Assembly: GCF_900199205.1 (NCBI RefSeq)
Contig: NZ_OBMJ01000001.1
Span: 4,839,001-4,903,000, forward strand
Direction: 5' to 3'
DNA length: 64,000 nt
Origin: Streptomyces sp. 1331.2
GTDB lineage: Bacteria; Actinomycetota; Actinomycetes; Streptomycetales; Streptomycetaceae
In this document: positions 51,600-59,412 of the stretch, in pieces
Position numbering within the stretch: position 1 is the stretch's first letter
Layout: the number at the start of each line of letters is the position of its first letter
The notes under the pieces: model-generated
Seen by the model: only the letters and a program-made list of their open reading frames with translations
Database searches by the model: none
What the model was told of the DNA's origin: nothing
Translations under genes and position numbers: made by a program

Positions 51600-52508
51600 T
51601 CACATGGTCAGCACCACCTTGCCCCGGACGTGCCCGGTGCCGACCAGCCGGTGGGCCTCGGCGGCCTTCCCGATCGGCAGCGCCTCGGCGACCTCCAGCC
51701 GCAGCCCGCCCGACTCCCAGAGCCGGACCAGCTCGGCCAGCCGCTCGGCCGTCCGCTGCGCCCGCAGCGCCCGTACGCCCAGCCGCTCGGCGCCCGCGTG
51801 GTCGACCACGGTGCCGATCCGGCCCCGGTCGGCGACCAGCTCGACCGAGGCCTCCAGGGCGCCCCGCCCGGCGGCGTCGAAGGCCGCGGTCACCCCCTGC
51901 GGTGCCAGCGCCCGGACCCGCTCGACCAGCCCGTCCCCGTACGCGACCGGGATCGCGCCGAGCTCGCGCAGGTAGTCGTGGTTGCGCTCGCTCGCGGTGC
52001 CGATCACGGTGGCGCCCCAGGCCCGGGCGAGCTGGACGGCCACCGTGCCGACCCCGCCCGTGGCGCCGTGCACCAGCACGGTGTCGCCGGGGCCCACCCC
52101 GAGCTGGGTGAGCGCCATGTGTGCGGTCTGGCCGGAGGCGGAGAGCGAGCCGGCGAGCTCCCAGGGCATCCCGGCCGGCTTGGCGACCAGCCGGGCGGCG
52201 TCGACGGTGACCAGCTCGGCGTGGCCGTCCAGCACCCGGAAGCCCAGCACCTCGTCGCCGACCGCCCAGCCCCCGCTGTCCGGCCCCAGCCGGTCCACCA
52301 CCCCGGCGAACTCGTTGCCGAGCACGAACGGCGGCTCGACCACCACCCCCGGCGGCCGGAACCCCTCCCGGATCGCCAGGTCCACCGGCTGCACCCCGGC
52401 GGCGTACACCCGCACCCGCACCTCGCCCGGGCCGGGCTCCGGATCGGGCACCTCGGTGACCCGCAGGACCTCCGGACCGCCGGACCGCGTCACGGTGACC
52501 GCCTTCAT
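51600..52508 (-). CDS. NADP-dependent quinone-oxidoreductase-like protein (MDR family)
   Basis: 302-residue zinc-free medium-chain dehydrogenase/reductase. The GroES-like part has GVQPVDLAIREG and VLGNEFAGVVDRLG; the Rossmann part has VLVHGATGGVGTVAVQLA, the NADP-binding AxxGxxG type. ATG at 52508 has GGGAG 7 bp upstream. About 90 bp upstream on the same strand is a SoxR-type operator within a 19-bp-spaced promoter. In S. coelicolor SoxR switches on oxidoreductases in response to redox-active pigments, so this enzyme probably detoxifies quinones. Confidence 0.9.
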   Translation of the reverse strand: MKAVTVTRSGGPEVLRVTEVPDPEPGPGEVRVRVYAAGVQPVDLAIREGFRPPGVVVEPPFVLGNEFAGVVDRLGPDSGGWAVGDEVLGFRVLDGHAELVTVDAARLVAKPAGMPWELAGSLSASGQTAHMALTQLGVGPGDTVLVHGATGGVGTVAVQLARAWGATVIGTASERNHDYLRELGAIPVAYGDGLVERVRALAPQGVTAAFDAAGRGALEASVELVADRGRIGTVVDHAGAERLGVRALRAQRTAERLAELVRLWESGGLRLEVAEALPIGKAAEAHRLVGTGHVRGKVVLTM

Positions 52509-52524
52509 CTCTGCTCCCGCCCCT

Positions 52525-52580
52525 CTTGACCGCTCGACCGCTCGACCGCTCGACCGGCCGACCGGCCGACTGCTCGACTG
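52525..52580. repeat. 8-bp tandem repeat, seven units
   Basis: Seven 8-bp units (cttgaccg, three ctcgaccg, gccgaccg, gccgactg, ctcgactg) directly upstream of the oxidoreductase start. By the predicted SoxR promoter it lies in the transcribed leader. No function is evident; the length may vary between strains. Confidence 0.8.
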
Positions 52581-52597
52581 TTCTCGTCGACCCCCCG

Positions 52598-52628
52598 ATC
52601 CTCCGACCTGAAGTGCACTTGAGGTCAA
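52598..52628 (-). promoter_or_regulatory. SoxR-type operator and promoter
   Basis: Palindrome gacctgaagtgcacttgaggtc (52605-52626, one mismatch between arms) matches the SoxR box core CCTCAAGT-nn-ACTTGAGG. On the minus strand TTGACC (-35) and GAGGAT (-10) are 19 bp apart with the palindrome in the spacer, as in SoxR-activated promoters. It points to the oxidoreductase at 51600-52508. Confidence 0.8.
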
Positions 52629-52718
52629 CCCCCTGCTCGGCGCGTCTTCACTGATGGGCGCATTGTCAGATTTATCCTGGGCGGCGCTCAGCCGTCCGCC
52701 GTCGAGAGGAACCTCCCC

Positions 52719-54302
52719 GTGGGCCAGCTGCCCCTGTTCTTCCTGGTGCTGCTCGCCTCCGTGGTCACCATGCCGCTCGGGCGCAAGACGGGCGTGCCGC
52801 AGCCGGTCCTGATGACCCTGCTCGGCATCGTCATGGCGCTCGTCCCGCAGATCCCGGACGTCTCCGTCGAACCCGAGCTGATCCTCCCGCTGGTCCTGCC
52901 GCCGCTGATCTTCGCGGTCGCCCGGCGCTCCTCGGTGCGCTACTTCAAGGCCAACGCCCGCTCGATCCTGCTGCTGGCCGTCGCCCTGGTCGTGGTCACC
53001 ACCATCGCGGTGGCCAGTACGGTGCACTGGCTGCTCCCCGCCCTGCCGCTCGCCGCCGCCATCGCGGTCGGCGCGCTGGTCTCCCCGCCCGACCCGGTCG
53101 CCGCCGTCGCCGTGGCCGGCAGCGTCGGCCTGCCCCGCCGCCTGGTGGCGATCCTGGAGAGCGAGGGGCTCTTCAACGACGTCACCGCGATCGTCATCTA
53201 CTCGCTGGCCATCGAGGCCATGGTCAGCGGCGACTTCTCGGTCGGCCACGCGGTGCTGCGCTTCGTCCTGTCCGCCGTGCTGGCGGTGGTCGTCGGCGTG
53301 GTGCTCGGCTGGGTCAACGCCAAGCTCGCCGAACGCCTGGACGACCCGACCCAGCAGGTCGCGCTCAACCTGCTGGTGCCCTTCGCCGCCTACACCCTCG
53401 CCGAGGAGATCCACGGCTCCGGCGTGCTCGCAGTCGTGGTCTGCGCGCTCTACCTCGCCGAACGGGCCTCCGACGCCGACGCGGTCTCCTACCGGCTGGT
53501 GGGCAACGCCTTCTGGGAGGTGGTCGAGATCCTGATCACCGGCGTCGCCTTCGGCCTGATCGGCCTGGAGCTGGCCACCGTGCTCAAGGAGGCCGGCCGC
53601 GGCTGGACCGGCTTCATCGGCGACGCCGCCGTGGTGATCGCCGTGGTCGTCGTGGTCCGGCTGCTGTGGCTGCTGCCGGCCGGCTGGCTGTCGAAGAAGC
53701 TGCGCAGCGGCGACGAGGAGGACACCCCGTTCAGCTGGAAGGAGAGCGTCGTCCTCTGGTGGTCCGGCATGCGCGGCGTGGCCACCGTCGCCCTGGCACT
53801 CGCCATCCCGCTCACCCTGCACTCCGGCGCGGACTTCCCCGAGCGCGGCCGACTGGTCTTCATCGCCTTCAGCGTGGTGCTCTTCACCCTGCTGGTGCAG
53901 GGCCTGACCCTGCCCTGGCTGGCCAAGCGGCTGGAGCTGGACATCGACCAGGACAAGCACGAGCAGGCCGTCCGTCAGCTCTGGTGGCGGGCCGCCAAGG
54001 CCGGGCTCAAGCGGCTCGGCGAGCTGGAGGAGCAGGACCGGTTGCCGGCCGAGGTCGCCGACCGCCTGCGGGACCGTCAGCACGACCGGCTGGCCCGGCT
54101 CTGCCCGGAGAACTACGCCGAGGAGGAGGCCGCCGAGGCCAAGCTGCGCCTGTCCCAGTGGCGGGCCGCCCGGGACGTCGAACAGGAGATGATCGCGGCC
54201 TCCCGCCGCGAGATGCTCACCGCCCGCAGCGAACTCGGCGCCGATCCGGAGCTGGTCGACCAGGTGCTGCGCGGGCTGGACCTGCGGTCGGAACGGAAGT
54301 GA
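52719..54302 (+). CDS. Na+/H+ antiporter, CPA1/NhaP family
   Basis: Cation/proton antiporter of 527 residues with about twelve helices. The ion-binding region has ALVSPPDPVAAVAVAG and ESEGLFNDVTAIVIYSLA (conserved Asp pairs); the conserved Arg lies in WSGMRGVATVALALA. A 120-residue charged cytoplasmic C-terminus (from about 405) is largely helical and may be regulatory. The GTG at 52719 has GAGAGGA upstream. It is monocistronic and divergent from the SoxR-box oxidoreductase. Selectivity for Na+ or K+ is not certain. Confidence 0.92.
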   Translation: MGQLPLFFLVLLASVVTMPLGRKTGVPQPVLMTLLGIVMALVPQIPDVSVEPELILPLVLPPLIFAVARRSSVRYFKANARSILLLAVALVVVTTIAVASTVHWLLPALPLAAAIAVGALVSPPDPVAAVAVAGSVGLPRRLVAILESEGLFNDVTAIVIYSLAIEAMVSGDFSVGHAVLRFVLSAVLAVVVGVVLGWVNAKLAERLDDPTQQVALNLLVPFAAYTLAEEIHGSGVLAVVVCALYLAERASDADAVSYRLVGNAFWEVVEILITGVAFGLIGLELATVLKEAGRGWTGFIGDAAVVIAVVVVVRLLWLLPAGWLSKKLRSGDEEDTPFSWKESVVLWWSGMRGVATVALALAIPLTLHSGADFPERGRLVFIAFSVVLFTLLVQGLTLPWLAKRLELDIDQDKHEQAVRQLWWRAAKAGLKRLGELEEQDRLPAEVADRLRDRQHDRLARLCPENYAEEEAAEAKLRLSQWRAARDVEQEMIAASRREMLTARSELGADPELVDQVLRGLDLRSERK

Positions 54303-54497
54303 CGAGGGGTTCGCTCACCGCGGGCCGGAATGTGCGCGACCGCCTCCCGGGTTGCATAGGCTGAACCCGGGCAGGCCGTCAACGGAGTCGGCGCACCACC
54401 AGTACCGCCACGACCTCGCGCACCGAGGCCCTGACTCTTCGGGCCTCACCGCCTGGCCCTGCCGGTTTCTGCACCCAGACGAATCGAGGAGCCACCG

Positions 54498-56159
54498 ATG
54501 TCGGAGACCCGCGCCGACGCCCGCACCCCGCTGGACCGCACCCCCCAGTGGGCCGCCCTGGCCAAGCACCGGGCCGAGCTGGGCGACACCCACCTGCGCG
54601 AGCTGTTCGCCGCCGACCCCGAGCGCGGCCGCCGCTACACCCTGCAGGTCGGCGACCTGCACGTGGACTACGCCAAGCACCTGGTCACCGACGCGACGCT
54701 GGAGCTGCTGCGCGAACTCGCCGCCGCCACCGGCGTCGCCGAGCTGCGGGACGCGATGTTCCGCGGCGAGAAGATCAACAACACCGAGCACCGCGCCGTC
54801 CTGCACACCGCGCTGCGCGCCCCGCGTGGCGCCGTGATCGAGGTCGACGGCGAGAACGTGGTGCCCGCCGTGCACGCCGTCCTCGACAAGATGGCCGCCT
54901 TCGCCGACCGCGTCCGCAGCGGCGAGTGGAAGGGCCACACCGGCAAGTCGATCCGCACCGTCGTCAACATCGGCATCGGCGGCTCCGACCTCGGCCCCGC
55001 GATGGCCTACGAGGTGCTCCGCTCCTACGCCAAGCGCGACCTCGACGTCCGCTTCGTCTCCAACGTGGACGGCGCCGACCTGCACGAGGCGGTCCGCGAC
55101 CTCGACCCGGCCGAGACGCTGTTCATCGTGGCCTCGAAGACCTTCACCACCATCGAGACCATCACCAACGCGGTCTCCGCCCGCACCTGGCTGCTCGACG
55201 GCCTCGGCGCCGGCACCGAGGCGGTGGCCAAGCACTTCGTCGCGCTGTCCACCAATGCCCAGGGCGTGCACGACTTCGGCATCGACACCGCCAACATGTT
55301 CGAGTTCTGGGACTGGGTCGGCGGCCGCTACTCCTACGACTCGGCGATCGGCCTCTCGCTGATGATCGCGATCGGCCCGGACGCCTTCCGCGAGATGCTG
55401 GACGGCTTCCACCTGGTCGACGAGCACTTCCGCACCGCACCGCCGGAGCAGAACGTCCCGCTGCTGCTCGGCCTGCTGGGCGTCTGGTACGGCGCGTTCT
55501 TCGACGCCCAGGCGCACGCGGTGCTGCCGTACTCGCACTACCTGTCCAAGTTCACCGCCTACCTGCAGCAGCTGGACATGGAGTCCAACGGCAAGTCGGT
55601 GACCCGCGACGGCACCCCGGTGGACTGGCAGACCGGCCCGGTGGTCTGGGGCACCCCCGGCACCAACGGCCAGCACGCCTACTACCAGCTGCTGCACCAG
55701 GGCACCAAGGTGATCCCGGCCGACTTCATCGGCTTCGCGAAGCCGGTCGCCGACCTGCTCCCGGGCCTGGTCGCCCAGCACGACCTGCTGCTGGCCAACT
55801 TCTTCGCCCAGACCCAGGCGCTGGCCTTCGGCAAGACCCCGGAGGAGGTCGCGGCCGAGGGCGTGCCGGCCGAGCTCGTCCCGCACAAGACCTTCAAGGG
55901 CAACCACCCGACCACCACGATCCTGGCCGGCGAGCTGACCCCCTCGGTGCTCGGCCAGCTGGTCGCGCTCTACGAGCACAAGGTGTTCGTCCAGGGCGCG
56001 ATCTGGAACATCGACTCCTTCGACCAGTGGGGCGTCGAGCTGGGCAAGGTGCTCGCCAAGCGGATCGAGCCGGTGCTGCTGACCGGTGAGGGCGCCGACC
56101 GGCTGGACAGCTCCACCGCCGAGCTGGTCGCCCGCTACCGCGCGCTGCGCGGCCGCTGA
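54498..56159 (+). CDS. pgi: glucose-6-phosphate isomerase
   Basis: Interconverts glucose-6-phosphate and fructose-6-phosphate. Both PGI signatures are visible: VASKTFTTIETITNA near residue 215 and the GQHAYYQLLHQGTK region near 390, with the catalytic Glu in MESNGKSV and a Lys in VFVQGAIWNIDSFDQWGVELGK. 553 residues, the long E. coli type. ATG at 54498 follows gaggagccacc. It is flanked by the antiporter and tRNA-Lys copy 4, with no pentose-phosphate genes beside it, so it is a free-standing copy; streptomycetes often have two. Confidence 0.96.
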   Translation: MSETRADARTPLDRTPQWAALAKHRAELGDTHLRELFAADPERGRRYTLQVGDLHVDYAKHLVTDATLELLRELAAATGVAELRDAMFRGEKINNTEHRAVLHTALRAPRGAVIEVDGENVVPAVHAVLDKMAAFADRVRSGEWKGHTGKSIRTVVNIGIGGSDLGPAMAYEVLRSYAKRDLDVRFVSNVDGADLHEAVRDLDPAETLFIVASKTFTTIETITNAVSARTWLLDGLGAGTEAVAKHFVALSTNAQGVHDFGIDTANMFEFWDWVGGRYSYDSAIGLSLMIAIGPDAFREMLDGFHLVDEHFRTAPPEQNVPLLLGLLGVWYGAFFDAQAHAVLPYSHYLSKFTAYLQQLDMESNGKSVTRDGTPVDWQTGPVVWGTPGTNGQHAYYQLLHQGTKVIPADFIGFAKPVADLLPGLVAQHDLLLANFFAQTQALAFGKTPEEVAAEGVPAELVPHKTFKGNHPTTTILAGELTPSVLGQLVALYEHKVFVQGAIWNIDSFDQWGVELGKVLAKRIEPVLLTGEGADRLDSSTAELVARYRALRGR

Positions 56160-56281
56160 GGCCCGGGGCGCCGGGCCGCCCGCTCCGGCGGCCGGCCCGG
56201 GCCTCCGCCCCTCCCGCCCCGAGCCCGACCGTCGGCGCCGGGTCAGAGCGCCCCGGAGGCGAGCGGGCGAATCACTGAAAC

Positions 56282-56319
56282 GCCGGAAGGCCCCTCGCTT
56301 TCGCAAGGGGCCTTCCGGC
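56282..56319 (-). terminator. terminator of tRNA-Lys copy 4
   Basis: Fourteen-bp stem identical to that at 51382-51420, followed on the minus strand by gtttcag. On the plus strand it may also end pgi transcription, 123 bp after its stop. Confidence 0.85.
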
Positions 56320-56325
56320 TGTCTG

Positions 56326-56399
56326 TGCGCCGCCAGGGACTCGAACCCCGGACCCGCTGATTAAGAGTCAGCTGCTCTAACCAACTGAGCTAGCGGCGC
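56326..56399 (-). tRNA. tRNA-Lys (anticodon CTT), copy 4
   Basis: Same 74-base sequence as the other copies, no encoded CCA. The upstream minus-strand -10-like hexamer is tagagt. It lies between pgi (convergent) and the end of the primase-like gene on its own strand. Confidence 0.97.
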
Positions 56400-56467
56400 C
56401 CGCTGACAGAGAAGACTCTAGCAGCGCCGCGCGGCCCGGCCAAAATCGGATACCGGCCTCCCCCCGT

Positions 56468-57121
56468 TCACCCGCCGGTCACCGCCGCCGCCCCGGCAGG
56501 AACCGGCGCGCCCGGCTCCCGCACCGCCCGTACGCAGGCCCACAGCACCACCGAGGCGCCGGGCAGCCAGGGCTCGCGGTCCTCCGGGGCGATGATCCAG
56601 CGGCCGGCGCCCTGGCCGGGGGAGTCCGGGCTGTTCACCATCCGCTGCAGCGGCGGCACGGTCACCGTGTCGCCCTTGCCGTGGCACAGCAGCGGCGGCA
56701 CGTCCCGGGCCCACTCCTCCCAGGCCAGCAGCCGGCGAAGCCGCGGCGCGGCGCCCGGCTGGACGAACAGCAGGGTCCGTCCCCGGTGGGTGGCGACCGG
56801 GCCGCAGCCCGGCCCGGAGGCCCACAGTTCGTCCAGCACCCGGCGGCCGAACAGCGCCGGCATGCTGATCACGTCGAAGGCCCGTCCGCAGGGCAGCACC
56901 GAGGGCGCCCAGGGGCGGCTCTCCCAAAGGGCTCGCATGCTGCGCGGGTACTCGCTCGCGGAGGCGAGCCAGGCCTCCCCGGCCACGCTGACGTACTCCA
57001 CCGACTGGTGCGTCCAGATGTCCACGGGCAGCAGCCTGCGCCGTGCGCGCCCCCGGTGGGGCGGAAAGCGCCGTTCGCCGGACAGGGTGGCGGGCCGTCG
57101 CGTACCCTCCGCCGCTGGCAT
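56468..57121 (-). CDS. bifunctional primase/polymerase-like protein (truncated family member)
   Basis: 217-residue protein resembling streptomycete proteins annotated as bifunctional DNA primase/polymerase N-terminal domain: LPCGRAFDVISMPALFGRRVLDELW, GPVATHRGRTLLFVQPG, LLCHGKGDTVTVPPL and WIIAPEDREPWLPGASVVLWA. The usual catalytic acidic residues of primases are not obvious, so enzymatic activity is doubtful. ATG at 57121 follows the small gene upstream by 32 bp, probably one transcript. No ribosome site is strong. The call rests on remembered family resemblance. Confidence 0.6.
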   Translation of the reverse strand: MPAAEGTRRPATLSGERRFPPHRGRARRRLLPVDIWTHQSVEYVSVAGEAWLASASEYPRSMRALWESRPWAPSVLPCGRAFDVISMPALFGRRVLDELWASGPGCGPVATHRGRTLLFVQPGAAPRLRRLLAWEEWARDVPPLLCHGKGDTVTVPPLQRMVNSPDSPGQGAGRWIIAPEDREPWLPGASVVLWACVRAVREPGAPVPAGAAAVTGG

Positions 57122-57153
57122 ATGCCAGGGGACCGGCGGTCGGTCCTCGTGGG

Positions 57154-57510
57154 TCAGTCCTCGTGGCGGCGCGGTTCGAGCAGGGTGCGGCCGTACTCGA
57201 CCATCTTGGTGGCGTAGTCCGGGGTCCAGTCCGCGCGCAGGGCGATCTCGGTGTCCGACAGCGCGTCGAAGCGGCGCGGGTCGGCGAGCTGTGCCGCGGC
57301 GACCGCCTGGAAGTCCGTGGCCCGCTCGGCGGCCGCCCGGAAGGCCAGGGCCAGCTCGGTGGAGCGGCGCAGCAGCTCCGCCGGGTCGGTGATCGACTCC
57401 AGGTCGAAGAATCGTTCCGGCTCCGGTTCGGCGGACTGCGGCTCGAACAGCAGCTGCGCCGGGCGCCGACGCCTCGTCGGCTCGGTCGACTCTGCAGGGG
57501 AGTCGGGCAT
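57154..57510 (-). CDS. conserved small protein with possible helix-turn-helix
   Basis: 118-residue soluble protein; ATG at 57510 with GGAGGTG 8 bp upstream. The N-terminus is polar and basic (TRRRRPAQLLF). The rest is helical; LSDTEIALRADWTPDYATKM near the end could be a helix-turn-helix. Its stop is 32 bp from the primase-like gene, so the pair is likely cotranscribed. I do not recognise a named family. Good site and codon bias support it as real. Confidence 0.7.
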   Translation of the reverse strand: MPDSPAESTEPTRRRRPAQLLFEPQSAEPEPERFFDLESITDPAELLRRSTELALAFRAAAERATDFQAVAAAQLADPRRFDALSDTEIALRADWTPDYATKMVEYGRTLLEPRRHED

Positions 57511-57744
57511 GGACGGACACCTCCGGGGTCTCGGTGGGCGGGGGCGGAGCTGCGCCGGGCTGCGCCGCCCGGGTTGTGGCCGTCGTCCATTGTCTCGCGG
57601 CGACGGCCGGTAACGGAACGGTGCGAGTGCGGGCGCTATTCCCCGGCGCGCGCCGGGGGCACGCAACGGGCGCCGGGTGACCTGGTCGCATGCGAACCGG
57701 TTGTCCCGGTGTATCCAGCCACCCCAGAGGACCCGGGAGTCCCC

Positions 57745-58041
57745 ATGCGCCTCCGAGCAGCCGTCGCGGCCCTCGCCCTGCCCCTCTCGCTCGCCCTGGC
57801 CCCGACGGCCTTCGCCGCCGAGACCGCGAAGGTGGTCTCCGGCCCGCCGAGCGCCCCGGGCGGCGTCTCGACAGCGACCTGCCCGCCCGGCACCCACCTG
57901 ACCGGCGGCGGCTACCGGCTCCGCCCCGACGCGGACGGCCCGGTCCGCGTCAATGCGCCGACGGCCGACGCGACCGGGTGGAGCGCGCAGGCGGAGCGCG
58001 GGTCCGTGGTGGCCTTCGCCGTCTGCGAGACCGAGGACTGA
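57745..58041 (+). CDS. small secreted protein, unknown function
   Basis: 98 residues. A clean Sec signal peptide (MRLRAAVAALALPLSLALAPTAFA) is cut after AFA, leaving a 74-residue mature protein. Two cysteines (TATCPPGTHLTGGGY and FAVCETED) probably form a disulphide. TGGGYRL recurs in small extracellular actinobacterial proteins of unknown role. ATG at 57745 follows gggagt. It converges with the helicase gene with 3 bp between stops, so it is not part of that operon. Confidence 0.75.
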   Translation: MRLRAAVAALALPLSLALAPTAFAAETAKVVSGPPSAPGGVSTATCPPGTHLTGGGYRLRPDADGPVRVNAPTADATGWSAQAERGSVVAFAVCETED

Positions 58042-58044
58042 CGG

Positions 58045-59412
58045 CTACCGCAGGTGCACCCGGTGGCCGCTCAGGTGGTGCAGGACCTGGTGGTTGGCCT
58101 CCCAGCCGTCCGGGAAGGCCACCGGGACGCCCAACTGCACCGGCTCGGTGGAGGGGTGCTCGTCCAGCAGCTCGGCGATCCCGGCCCGGGCCACCACGAT
58201 GCAGGCGTGCCGGTGCCGGGAGGCGAGCACGCAGAGCCGGCCGGTCTCCAGGTGGAAGGCGGTCGCATCGGGGCGGCCGGAGAGCGGGTGCAGCACCACG
58301 GTGACGTCGTACTCGCGGCCCTGCAGCCGGTTGGCGGTGTCCACCGTGACGGCCGGCCCGGCCGCGCCGTCCACCGGGACACCGGCCTTGAGCAGCGCCG
58401 CGCGCACCGCCGCCGCCTGGTCGCGGTGGGCGGTGCCGACGGCGATCCGGTCCGCGGTGAGCGGCGCCTCGCCCTGTTCGGAGTGGGCCGTCAGCCCGCG
58501 CTCCAGCAGCCGGCGGACGGTGGCCGCGACGGCCGCCACGGCCTGCGGGTCGGTCCGTACGGTGTGCCGGGCGGGCAGCTCCAGCAGCGCCCAGCCGTGC
58601 TCGGCGGCCCGGTCGATCACCGCGTCCAGGGCCGAGCCGTCGGGGCGGACGGCAGCGGTCAGCCGGCGGTCCCCCGGGCCGGTGCCGGACCGGAACGGGG
58701 TGTACGGGTAGAACGCCCGCGAGATCAGCGGCGCCGCGCTGGCGGGCAGCCGCCAGGAGACCGGCAGCCGGTGCGGCTCGATCTGCGGGTTGTGCGCCAG
58801 CAGGGTGACCACGGCGCTGCCGGACGGGTCGTACGACAGGCCGGCCCACTGCTCGGTGCCGACCACGGTGAACGGGTCCAGCTGGCCCGGGTCGCCGACG
58901 AACAGCGCCCGCTCGAACAGCCGGGCCACCGCGAGCAGGGCGTCCGAGCGCATCTGGTACGCCTCGTCGACGATCGCGTGCCGCCACGGCGCCTCGGCCC
59001 GTACCCACTGCCACTTGGCCGAGGTGGAGATCACCACGTCGTGCTCGACCAGGTCGGCGACCTTGTCGGAGGGCGTGACGTTGGCGTGCCGCAGCACCTC
59101 AGGACCGGGCCGGGTGTCCGCGGCGTGCAGCCGGCCGATCGTCAACTCCGGTGCCTTCTCGGCCAGTCGGCCGACCAGGTCGTCCACCTGGCTGTTGGTC
59201 TGGGCGACGATCATCAGCCGCTCGCCGGCCTCGACCAGCTCGCGGGCGGCCCGCACCACCAGCGTCGACTTCCCGGCGCCGGGCGGCGAGTCCACCACCA
59301 CGCCGCGCGGGGCGCCGGCCGGCGGGCGGACGGTCGCCGCCAGGATGCGGGCCACGGCGGCGTCGGCGGAGGCACCGGGGGACTCGGGCAGGGCGGACGA
59401 CGGCTCGGCCAT
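58045..59412 (-). CDS. Upf1/Dna2-like superfamily 1 helicase, compact
   Basis: 455-residue SF1B-type helicase. Motifs in order: I SPPGAGKST (42-50), Ia IVAQTNSQVDDLV (68-80), II VDEA (148-151), III GDPGQLDP (173-180), IV-like SWRLPASAAPLISRAFYPY, V VDTANRLQGREYDVTVV and VI CVLASRHRHACIVVA. This is close to a bare helicase core: the stalk and 1B barrel found in Upf1 and Dna2 are missing. The ATG overlaps the preceding gene by one base (TGATG), so the two are translationally coupled. It is last in a three-gene operon with a Cas4/Dna2-like nuclease. DNA rather than RNA is the likelier substrate given the nuclease. Confidence 0.85.
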   Translation of the reverse strand: MAEPSSALPESPGASADAAVARILAATVRPPAGAPRGVVVDSPPGAGKSTLVVRAARELVEAGERLMIVAQTNSQVDDLVGRLAEKAPELTIGRLHAADTRPGPEVLRHANVTPSDKVADLVEHDVVISTSAKWQWVRAEAPWRHAIVDEAYQMRSDALLAVARLFERALFVGDPGQLDPFTVVGTEQWAGLSYDPSGSAVVTLLAHNPQIEPHRLPVSWRLPASAAPLISRAFYPYTPFRSGTGPGDRRLTAAVRPDGSALDAVIDRAAEHGWALLELPARHTVRTDPQAVAAVAATVRRLLERGLTAHSEQGEAPLTADRIAVGTAHRDQAAAVRAALLKAGVPVDGAAGPAVTVDTANRLQGREYDVTVVLHPLSGRPDATAFHLETGRLCVLASRHRHACIVVARAGIAELLDEHPSTEPVQLGVPVAFPDGWEANHQVLHHLSGHRVHLR

